This document shows positions 43,155-50,577 of a DNA stretch of 64,000 bases, one piece after another (within the stretch, counting starts at the first letter, position 1; every line of letters begins with the position of its first letter). The stretch is from contig JANQHI010000037.1 of NCBI GenBank assembly GCA_028282705.1, forward strand, positions 62,001 through 126,000, in the 5' to 3' direction. Position numbers and translations under genes: made by a program. This DNA is from Prolixibacteraceae bacterium. GTDB taxonomy: Bacteria > Bacteroidota > Bacteroidia > Bacteroidales > Prolixibacteraceae. The notes under the pieces are model-generated. The model was given only the letters and a program-made list of their open reading frames with translations, did no database searches and was not told the DNA's origin.

Positions 43155-45806
43155 TTAACCCAGCTCTTTGAATTTACCCTGGAAAAACCTCAGGTTTTCA
43201 GGCTCATATACAAATTCAAGCCCTTTTATTTTCTCCCTGTTTTTATACAGGTTGATTATGCTGTTGGCAACCAAATCCATATGTGCATTAGTATATGCCC
43301 TGCGTGGGATGGTCAGCCTTACCAACTCAAGGGCTGGCCTGTAATTTTGGTTGGTTTTTTTGTTCCTTCCACTTGACACATTCCCACGCTCCATTGCCCT
43401 GATCCCTGACTCAACAAACAGTGCTGAAGCTAATGCCTGTGCAGGGTAATTATCCTGGTCAATATGAGGGAGGAATCTTTTAGCATCTAAAAATACAGCA
43501 TGGGTACCAATAGGTTCAACAACTGGTATTCCTGCTTCAAGCAGCTTATTGCCCAGGTATTGGGTTTGCTCTACCCTGGCTTGTATATAATTAATGTCAA
43601 TCATGTCATAGGTTCCTTTGGCATGCATTGCCATATCACCTGCTGACATGCCACCATTTGTGCGTGTACCTTCATATATCCTTAACATAGAAAGTGCTTT
43701 GGCATAAAAATCCTGGTCTTCCCTGATACCCAGGAAGCCTCCAATATTTACCAGGTAGTCTTTTTTACTGGATACTGTACACCCATCACTATAACTGAAA
43801 AGTTCCCTCAATATCTCTTTGATGCTGGCATATTTGTATTTTGGGTCTTTCTTTTTGATCATGTAAGCATTCTCTACAGCCCTTGTAGCATCAAGCATTA
43901 CAGGGATGTTGTGGTTTTTGCAGAACTCATAAACCTCTTTTGCATTTTCCATTTCAACAGGTTGCCCACCAGCTAGGTTTACACTTAGTTCAAAACTGAT
44001 GTAAGGGATGCAGCCTTCACCATTTTCATCCAGTATTTTTTTGATTTTGGATATATTAATGTTCCCTTTCCAGGGGAATGTTGAAGTAGGGTCATGTGCT
44101 TCATCACAAATAACATCTACAAAAGTACCACCTGCCATTTCCTGATGCAATTTGGTAGTAGTGAAGTACATATTGCCTGGCACATAACCATCTTTTATCA
44201 ATACTTGTGACATGATGTGCTCTGCTGCCCTTCCCTGGTGTGTTGGGATAATATACTTATACCCTGTTATCTCTTGTAAGGCTTCAACCATTGAGTAATA
44301 ATCTTTACTTGAAGAAGGGGTTTCATCACCTTCATTAAACACTGACCATTGTGTTGTGGTTTGGGCACAAGTTCCTGAGTCTGTAAGGAAATCAATGGTT
44401 ACATCTTTTGAAGGTAACAAGAATGTATTAAACCCAACCTCTTCAATCAACTTCCTCCTGCCTGCTTTGGTATTGACACCCACATATTCAATGGTAGATA
44501 TCCTGTAAGCTTCACAGTCGAAATTAAACCTTTCCAGTTTTGGGTTATTCCAAGTGAACAAAGCTTCATCTTCCCATTCAGGTAAGTTTGTTAGGTTAAA
44601 TGATGTAATTTTCTCTTTTTCATCATATACTTCCTTTATAAGCTTTGCTATATGTAACAATTGGCTGTTGGTATATCCAAGCCTTGGGATTTGAACAGGT
44701 AAAACAGTGCTGTTGTTGTATTTCCCACAAACCACACACCTAATGCCAGCTTTTAAATATAAAAGTGCAGCAAGGGCTTGTGCCTGGTTGTTTTCAATAT
44801 GTGGGAGGAATTCATCAGCTTTTATGTAAACCCCATCAGCACCAATGTGGTGAGGGACATTGCCAAGCTCATTACTGAGGTAGTTGATTTGTGCCCATGT
44901 CCATTGGGCTTGCTCTTCATAAACCATTTCAATGATTCCCCTGGAAAATGATTCCATAGTCCTTCCTGCCATTCCTCCATAAGTGTGCAGCCCTTCATAA
45001 ACCACAACTTCATTCATGTATTTTTCATATAGGGAATAGTTGTTTGAGGCAATCAGCCCACCTGTGTTGCACCTTGGGTCCTGGGCTGCATCAAGGATAA
45101 CTACATCTGCATATTGTGAAACCTCATTTACTAAATCTGCAAGGGGTATATTCTTGAATGCAGCATCATGTGCTCGCACAAACATACAATAACCTACTAT
45201 TTGTGAGATATTCAGCACAAGGGCTGTATTGTTGGCCTGTGCCAATTTGTAAATTTTTCTTAACTGCCCAACAGAGATGGCTTTATAACCATCTGTAAAC
45301 AAGTCAAGGTAAATAAATGGTACATTCTGTTTAGGTAAAGAAATTTCTTCAAATTGGTTTAAATCAATATCTCCCAGGAATGGTTTTTCATTTTGGGCTT
45401 CTAGCAAATCAAATGTGGCCATTTGATCCTTGGCCATTAGCTCAGTAAACCTTGAATTAGAAATCACATGAGTACCTTCAGTTACCATAGTTTTTACAAT
45501 AAGTTTTATGGCTCCATGAAGGTTATGGGTTGGGCAAACATGGGTATACCCAAATAGTTTGCTTACTGAATCTTTCAGGTTTTCAAAATTGCGGCTACCT
45601 GCATAGGTTTCATCTCCAATAAGGCTACCTGCTTCCTGCTCCTGGCTTTTTGCACTTGTTCCCTGGCTTACCATTTCATAAGTGACTTTATTGCTGGGGA
45701 TATTGAAGGTATTAAGCCCTGCCTCGCGGATAATGACCTCTTTTTCGTAATAGGGAGTTATGTATAACTGCCTGATTGTTTTTATTTTATGTGGTTCTGC
45801 AAACAT
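43155..45806 (-). CDS. fused double tyrosine phenol-lyase (pseudoenzyme half + catalytic half)
   Basis: An 883-residue protein made of two beta-eliminating lyase units, each close to the 456-residue length of tyrosine phenol-lyase (TPL), which splits Tyr into phenol, pyruvate and ammonia. The C-terminal unit (about 429-883) has THQGRAAE, NMYFTTT, VNLAGGQP, DATR (Asp639, Arg642), PLP Lys682 in SSKKD, Arg807 in MERG (TPL Arg381, phenol-specific) and Arg830 (Arg404), but Pro497 replaces catalytic Tyr71. The N-terminal unit (1 to about 428) has Gln242 for the Lys and lacks the other ligands, yet keeps Tyr68 (GDETYAGS) and YEGLHTYGG. I chose the ATG at 45806; the 44 codons upstream are AT-rich noncoding sequence. 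A divergent Lrp/AsnC gene lies upstream. Confidence 0.9.
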   Translation of the reverse strand: MFAEPHKIKTIRQLYITPYYEKEVIIREAGLNTFNIPSNKVTYEMVSQGTSAKSQEQEAGSLIGDETYAGSRNFENLKDSVSKLFGYTHVCPTHNLHGAIKLIVKTMVTEGTHVISNSRFTELMAKDQMATFDLLEAQNEKPFLGDIDLNQFEEISLPKQNVPFIYLDLFTDGYKAISVGQLRKIYKLAQANNTALVLNISQIVGYCMFVRAHDAAFKNIPLADLVNEVSQYADVVILDAAQDPRCNTGGLIASNNYSLYEKYMNEVVVYEGLHTYGGMAGRTMESFSRGIIEMVYEEQAQWTWAQINYLSNELGNVPHHIGADGVYIKADEFLPHIENNQAQALAALLYLKAGIRCVVCGKYNNSTVLPVQIPRLGYTNSQLLHIAKLIKEVYDEKEKITSFNLTNLPEWEDEALFTWNNPKLERFNFDCEAYRISTIEYVGVNTKAGRRKLIEEVGFNTFLLPSKDVTIDFLTDSGTCAQTTTQWSVFNEGDETPSSSKDYYSMVEALQEITGYKYIIPTHQGRAAEHIMSQVLIKDGYVPGNMYFTTTKLHQEMAGGTFVDVICDEAHDPTSTFPWKGNINISKIKKILDENGEGCIPYISFELSVNLAGGQPVEMENAKEVYEFCKNHNIPVMLDATRAVENAYMIKKKDPKYKYASIKEILRELFSYSDGCTVSSKKDYLVNIGGFLGIREDQDFYAKALSMLRIYEGTRTNGGMSAGDMAMHAKGTYDMIDINYIQARVEQTQYLGNKLLEAGIPVVEPIGTHAVFLDAKRFLPHIDQDNYPAQALASALFVESGIRAMERGNVSSGRNKKTNQNYRPALELVRLTIPRRAYTNAHMDLVANSIINLYKNREKIKGLEFVYEPENLRFFQGKFKELG

Positions 45807-45846
45807 GATATAATTTTTATGATTAATAAAGATTAAAGTTATATCA
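45806..45846. promoter_or_regulatory. inverted repeat overlapping the lyase start, candidate Lrp operator
   Basis: A perfect 8-bp inverted repeat, TGATATAA (45806-45813) and TTATATCA (45839-45846), with 25 bases between. The left arm touches the lyase start codon, and the site lies in the spacer shared with the divergent Lrp/AsnC gene. The spacing fits an Lrp-type dimer or octamer contacting successive helical turns. The assignment is inferred from symmetry and context. Confidence 0.4.
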
Positions 45847-45977
45847 TATATGTTAAAAACAGTTAATATTACTAGTAAAATACAAATATTAAGTCTTATT
45901 AACTGGTTTAGTTTTATATTTAAGGAATAATGTCTCACATTGGCATGAAGTAATAAAAAATATAGACAAATTGCCTT

Positions 45978-46451
45978 ATGGCCGAAATAGATTTAGTTGA
46001 CAGAAAAATATTAAACCTGGTGCAACAGGATGCAAAAATTTCTCATAAAGAAATTTCAAAAAGGCTGCATTTGACCAGGACACCAGTTTTTGAACGCATA
46101 AAAAAACTGGAAAGAAAAGGGATAATCCAAAGGTACATTACCCTGTTAAACCCTAAAAAGATTAATAAAGGATTGTCAGTATTTTGTTTTGTTTCATTGA
46201 AAGAGCATGGCGAATTAAATGTAAAAGCTTTTCAACAAAGCATTCAAAAACTGCCTCAAGTTATGGAAGCTTATCATGTAGCCGGAAATTTTGATTTCTT
46301 TTTAAAGGTAATGGTTGGTGATGTTGATGAATACCAGAATTTTGTTGTGCGCGAGCTTTCAGAGATCAGAAATATCCAGAATGTACAAAGCTCATTTGTA
46401 TTGGGGGCGCTCAAATACCAGTTAAACTTTGAATTCAGTGAAGAAGGTTAG
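45978..46451 (+). CDS. Lrp/AsnC family transcriptional regulator
   Basis: A 157-residue regulator: winged helix (about 4-60; LVDRKILNLVQQDAKISHKEISKRLHLTRTPVFERIKKLERKGII) and RAM ligand-binding domain (about 68-150; AYHVAGNFDFFLKVMVGDVDEYQNFV). The family senses amino acids. It is divergent from the double tyrosine phenol-lyase, with a 171-base spacer containing an inverted repeat, so local control of amino-acid breakdown is the likely role; tyrosine or another aromatic amino acid is a reasonable but unproven ligand. Confidence 0.92.
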   Translation: MAEIDLVDRKILNLVQQDAKISHKEISKRLHLTRTPVFERIKKLERKGIIQRYITLLNPKKINKGLSVFCFVSLKEHGELNVKAFQQSIQKLPQVMEAYHVAGNFDFFLKVMVGDVDEYQNFVVRELSEIRNIQNVQSSFVLGALKYQLNFEFSEEG

Positions 46452-46457
46452 CCTTTT

Positions 46458-47117
46458 TTAATAAGCATAATAAAAAGATTCACTATACAGTTCTTCATTA
46501 AACATTTTAGCATAAATGGTAAAATCATGGATACCTTCATTTGCAAGGGCTGACAAGTCATACCTGAAGTTTTTAGTTATGTATGCTTCACATACATCTC
46601 CATTGTCCTCATGGCGGATTTCAAATACAGCTGTATTTCCTTGCCCTTCTTTATGTATTCTGGCCAAATCTATGATATGGTCTTCACAACCCCCACTATA
46701 GGATAGTTTTATATGGAGGCAATCTCCATCAAGATAAATTTCATGGATATATACAGCGTCAAAAGAGAGGCTGTCGTAATTATTTAAATTCAGGTTGGTA
46801 TAAGAAGCACAAGTAAGCTCTTCAACAGCAGATATTTCACAGGGCATGCCCCTGTCACAAAGGGGGTTGACATTTGGAATCTTTATAAATTCAACCCAAA
46901 CTAGCTGCCCATGCCCAAATGTGAAATTTTCAGGGTAATGTATGGGAAGGATGCTGCTCCCATCTTCAAGTTCAATTACAAACCCACAATTTCCCGAGCC
47001 TGCATAATCAACTACTGTACCTGTTTTTTGTATGGGAGACAAGTCTTCCGTGTCTTCACACCCAACAACAACTGCAAGGAGTGTAAACACCACTAAGATG
47101 TTCACAATTGTTTTCAT
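46458..47117 (-). CDS. lipoprotein of unknown function
   Basis: A 219-residue lipoprotein (signal peptide ending VVVGC, Cys20). The mature protein has several cysteines (NCGF, LCDRGMPCE, TCASY, GDCL, GGCED, DVCEA) that could form disulfides, and a beta-rich pattern ending in a SESFYYAY tail. I recognise no named domain. It lies 65 bases after the end of the serpin gene on the same strand, so the two may be co-transcribed. Confidence 0.72.
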   Translation of the reverse strand: MKTIVNILVVFTLLAVVVGCEDTEDLSPIQKTGTVVDYAGSGNCGFVIELEDGSSILPIHYPENFTFGHGQLVWVEFIKIPNVNPLCDRGMPCEISAVEELTCASYTNLNLNNYDSLSFDAVYIHEIYLDGDCLHIKLSYSGGCEDHIIDLARIHKEGQGNTAVFEIRHEDNGDVCEAYITKNFRYDLSALANEGIHDFTIYAKMFNEELYSESFYYAY

Positions 47118-47181
47118 GGTATTGTATTATATTAATTGTTTCCTGTTTATTGAACTGGCCAGGTTCAATAAATGTAACGTT

Positions 47182-48420
47182 CTAATCTTCCAAATATTCT
47201 GGGCTGGAAACTTTTCCTATAAATAAAATTGACCCAGTGTCTTTTTCAGTGATAGCAAAAAGGAATGGTTTGTTAACAATAAATGGGATTTCATCCTCTC
47301 CACCTGCTGATGTGAGTTCAATGCCAACAATAGTTACAGCAGCAGCTTCAGTACCTTCTTCATTTACATCAACAAAGGTTTTATGCTTTACAAAATCAAT
47401 ATTCAGGTTGCCTGCTTTATTGATCCCTGTAAAATCAGCAGCACCTGTAAAAGCAACCCCCATTCCCATATCAATAAGAACATCATTCAATTTTATATCA
47501 TATTTGAATTTGAATTTTGGAAGCATAATTTCCACACTATTTGTTTCTTTAAAATTTGCCATCCAGTTTTTCCAATTGTCATTATTTAATTGCCCTGTTA
47601 TGTCCTCAACACTTTTCCCATGTTCAGGCAGGAAAACATACATGCTGTAATTCCCTTTACCATAAGGGAGCCTGATGGCTCTGAATAAATCATTCTTTGA
47701 ATAATCCAGGGTATCAAGGCGTGACATCATCTTTACCATTTGGTTTGACCCATTTTCCAAATTGAATGGGTAATCAATTGTACTTTCTTTGTTGAACTCT
47801 GTTTGCCAAACACCTTTGAAATAGATGGCATTTAGCAGGAACATAACATGTTGTGGTGAAATCTGGTCTATTATAGAAGTTATTTTATCATGTGTTTTAT
47901 CAGCAACCCAGTTGTTTATTACATCAACTGAGGTAGGATTGCCAAAATCAAGGGGTGAAACTTCAGCATTGTAATAATTTTGGTTGGTTGAAACAAAATC
48001 TTGCTCAACTATAAAGCCCTGGCGATAAAAAATAGCATTAGCAATTTCAAGCAATACTTTTTCGTCCACTGATTTTAAGGCATCAACCAGCATTTCATAA
48101 GATTCATTTATTTCTTGCGTGGTTAACCCATGTAGCTTTAAAGTTTTTTCCATGGCTGTTTTAGTTTCCCCATCAGCTCCATTATAGGTCATAGCCAATG
48201 CCAAAGAAATACTTAAAGGAGAGACCATGATGTTATCTTTATCATCATAATCAACAACCCTTTGGAATAATTCCAATCCAAATTTATTGTCTGCTTCAAC
48301 TATTTGGGCTGCTTTTTCTGTAAGATTGATTTCTTTTTCAATATTGTCATTATCATCATTAAGGTTGCAACTGGCAAAGAATAGGATGGAAACGAAAAAA
48401 ACTGCAATTAGTGGTTTCAT
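47182..48420 (-). CDS. lipoprotein serpin (serine protease inhibitor)
   Basis: A 412-residue serpin anchored as a lipoprotein (signal peptide ending FFASC, Cys18; I chose the ATG at 48420 over one 11 codons upstream for this reason). The core is complete: NIMVSPLSISLALAMTYNGADGET, NAIYFKGVWQTEFNKEST, VDVNEEGTEAAAVT (hinge) and VNKPFLFAITEKDTGSILFIGKV. The hinge GTEAAA is that of inhibitory serpins, so it should trap target proteases in or outside the envelope. By alignment from the hinge P1 would be Thr, but the stretch before NKPF is about four residues longer than in antitrypsin, so P1 is uncertain. Confidence 0.93.
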   Translation of the reverse strand: MKPLIAVFFVSILFFASCNLNDDNDNIEKEINLTEKAAQIVEADNKFGLELFQRVVDYDDKDNIMVSPLSISLALAMTYNGADGETKTAMEKTLKLHGLTTQEINESYEMLVDALKSVDEKVLLEIANAIFYRQGFIVEQDFVSTNQNYYNAEVSPLDFGNPTSVDVINNWVADKTHDKITSIIDQISPQHVMFLLNAIYFKGVWQTEFNKESTIDYPFNLENGSNQMVKMMSRLDTLDYSKNDLFRAIRLPYGKGNYSMYVFLPEHGKSVEDITGQLNNDNWKNWMANFKETNSVEIMLPKFKFKYDIKLNDVLIDMGMGVAFTGAADFTGINKAGNLNIDFVKHKTFVDVNEEGTEAAAVTIVGIELTSAGGEDEIPFIVNKPFLFAITEKDTGSILFIGKVSSPEYLED

Positions 48421-48639
48421 TATTTTGTTGTTTAATTTTTCAATAGATGGCATTAAACTGCAAAGGTTGCGTTGGGAAATATTTTTTTAAACGCAACCCT
48501 TTTAATAGATTAACGTCTGCTATGTGAGATTTATACCTCAAAAAAACGTTTAGACTTTAGCCAATATTGTTAAGGAACATTAACATGTGTGAAAAGCAAC
48601 TGTTAAATCCTTAATTTTGAAGAAAAACGAGAGCTTGAT

Positions 48640-49203
48640 TTGAAAGACCTTGAAAATATTATAAAAGGTTGTGCCAGAGGTGACCAAAAGGCACAGGAAG
48701 ATATGTATAATATGTTCTCTCCTAAAATGTTTGGGGTTTGCCTGAGGTATTCTGCTGATAAAACTGAAGCAGAAGATAATTTGCATGAGGGCTTTGTGAA
48801 GGTTTTCACAAACATAAAAAAGTTTAGGGGAGAGGGTTCTTTTGAAGGTTGGATGCGCAGGATCATGGTCAATGTTTCTTTAGAAAAATATAGGAAGCAA
48901 CGCATGGTTTACCCTGTTGAAGATATGGGTGCATATGATTCTGAAGTATATGATATGGATGAAAGTGCAGTTAAAATACCTGAAAAAGATTTGTTGGCGC
49001 TAATCCAGCAACTGCCCCCAAGGTACAGGATGGTATTTAATATGTATGTGATTGAAGGGTATAACCATAAAGAGATCAGTGAACAGATGGATATATCTGT
49101 GGGGACATCAAAATCTAACCTGGCAAGGGCCAGGAATATATTGCAAAACAAAGTAGTTGAACTTTGTAGCGAGTTGAAAACAACCAGAAATTACTCGGCA
49201 TGA
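48640..49203 (+). CDS. ECF-type RNA polymerase sigma factor
   Basis: A 187-residue sigma factor: region 2 (about 20-90; YNMFSPKMFGVCLRYSADKTEAEDNLHEGFVKVFTNI, FEGWMRRIMVNVSLEKYRK) and region 4 (about 125-180; QLPPRYRMVFNMYVIEGYNHKEISEQMDISVGTSKSNLARAR). The start is a TTG at 48640; the next ATG would cut into region 2. The stop overlaps the ATG of the following gene (ATGA), a membrane-anchored barrel protein that probably controls it. Confidence 0.92.
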   Translation: MKDLENIIKGCARGDQKAQEDMYNMFSPKMFGVCLRYSADKTEAEDNLHEGFVKVFTNIKKFRGEGSFEGWMRRIMVNVSLEKYRKQRMVYPVEDMGAYDSEVYDMDESAVKIPEKDLLALIQQLPPRYRMVFNMYVIEGYNHKEISEQMDISVGTSKSNLARARNILQNKVVELCSELKTTRNYSA

Positions 49204-50573
49204 AGGAACAGGAAATAGATAAGTTGTTTAAGGATAAATTGAAGGACTTTAGCCCTCCTCCTTCCCCTAATGTATGGGAAGGGATACAGGGTAGCATGGC
49301 TCATAAAAAAGGGCGCAGAAAAATCTTGTTTATGCAGGTGGCTGGTGTTGCAGCTGCTTTAGCCATTGGCATTATAACAGTTGTATTACTAAATGACAAT
49401 GGGAATATTCAACCAGTAATTACTGAAAACAACCCGATTGAGGACAGGCAAAATATATCACAAGAACCTGTAGAAAAACAAAAAGAAATACAAAACAATA
49501 TTAGGGAAGTTGAGGAACAAAGGGAAAGGCTGATGGCAGCTTCAACCTATGAAAATACATTTATTGCTACAAAATTGCCTGAAGCAAATAACCAACCCAT
49601 TGAAACAGGGAAAACAGTTAGGCAAGCAGCCCCAATTATGGCATATGAATACCTTAAAACAAAAATAGCATCACTCTTACCTGTTGAAAGCCATATGGAG
49701 GCTTTGAAAGCTATGCAAAAGAACAAAACAGAAATAGGTTTAACAGATGCTGAAAGAGAACTTATTGCAATGAATGCTATGAACTTGAAACAAGGCAATG
49801 AGGAATCGCGCTGGGGGGTTGGCCTCCATGTCTCTCCTGAATATTCTTCTCATTCAGCCTCACACACCAATAGTTATACTCAAGAAATGACAAGGCAAAC
49901 TTCAAGTGGGAGTGCCAAAGTTGGAGGTGGCTTTTCTGTGAAATACAAAGCAAATAAAAAATGGAGTTTTGAAAGTGGTGTGTATTATTCTCAGAATGGG
50001 CAGAAATCAAGCAATGCCAGCAGGGTATTACCATCAGCAGCACCAGAGGCTTATGATAATAGTATCTCCAATACACCTGTATCATTATCCCAGGGAAACC
50101 TGTTAATGAATAGTACTGCTGGGGTGATACAAATTAATAATACCCCTTCAGATGTGAGGCTCTATGCAAACCTGGCAGCTCCTGATGAAAAAGCTGTGGT
50201 ATTGCTTTCATCTGGTGAATATTACCAGGTTTTTGATTTTGTTGAAGTGCCATTGTATGTAAGGTATAATTTGATAGAGTCAGATTTTAATATTCAACTA
50301 ATGGGGGGTGTTAGTACAAACTTTGTGGTTGGTAACAATGTATTTCTTGATGATAACGGCTCTTCCCAAAAAGTTGGTAAAACACAGAATATTTCATCTG
50401 CTAACTATTCAGGCACCATAGGATTTGGCATTGAATATGCACTAGGTAAAAATATTTCTTTATCAGTTGAACCCAGGTTTAATTATTTCTTAAGTTCAAT
50501 AAACAATAGCCCTGATGTTAATTTCCGCCCATACAGGATTGGGATTTTAACAGGGGTGAATTACAAATTTTGA
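49200..50573 (+). CDS. sigma-factor-coupled protein with inner-membrane helix and C-terminal beta-barrel
   Basis: A 457-residue protein with three parts: a short cytoplasmic N-terminus (1-40; IDKLFKDKLKDFSPPPSPNVWEGI), a membrane helix (about 41-65), a periplasmic charged coiled-coil-like linker (about 75-105 and beyond), and an outer-membrane-type beta-barrel (about 205-457) ending in an aromatic residue (NYKF). It is translationally coupled to the ECF sigma factor. The N-terminus is in the place where an anti-sigma peptide would act, though no named anti-sigma domain is evident. No separate signal peptide exists, so one chain may span both membranes. Confidence 0.75.
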   Translation: MKEQEIDKLFKDKLKDFSPPPSPNVWEGIQGSMAHKKGRRKILFMQVAGVAAALAIGIITVVLLNDNGNIQPVITENNPIEDRQNISQEPVEKQKEIQNNIREVEEQRERLMAASTYENTFIATKLPEANNQPIETGKTVRQAAPIMAYEYLKTKIASLLPVESHMEALKAMQKNKTEIGLTDAERELIAMNAMNLKQGNEESRWGVGLHVSPEYSSHSASHTNSYTQEMTRQTSSGSAKVGGGFSVKYKANKKWSFESGVYYSQNGQKSSNASRVLPSAAPEAYDNSISNTPVSLSQGNLLMNSTAGVIQINNTPSDVRLYANLAAPDEKAVVLLSSGEYYQVFDFVEVPLYVRYNLIESDFNIQLMGGVSTNFVVGNNVFLDDNGSSQKVGKTQNISSANYSGTIGFGIEYALGKNISLSVEPRFNYFLSSINNSPDVNFRPYRIGILTGVNYKF

Positions 50574-50577
50574 ATAA

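Noticed and set aside
43155-45806. Calling the fused protein a tryptophanase
   Set aside because: The C-terminal unit matches tyrosine phenol-lyase better, with MERG (Arg381) where tryptophanase has VEIG, plus NMYFTTT and VNLAGGQP. The enzyme name still rests on alignment by eye.
45807-45938. 44-codon hydrophobic N-terminal extension of the fused lyase
   Set aside because: The frame stays open by chance through AT-rich spacer DNA. The lyase similarity begins at MFAEPHKIK, and the extension would overlap the presumed control region shared with the Lrp gene.
48421-48453. Longer serpin start at 48453
   Set aside because: It would place 11 charged residues before a perfect lipoprotein signal peptide that starts at the ATG at 48420.
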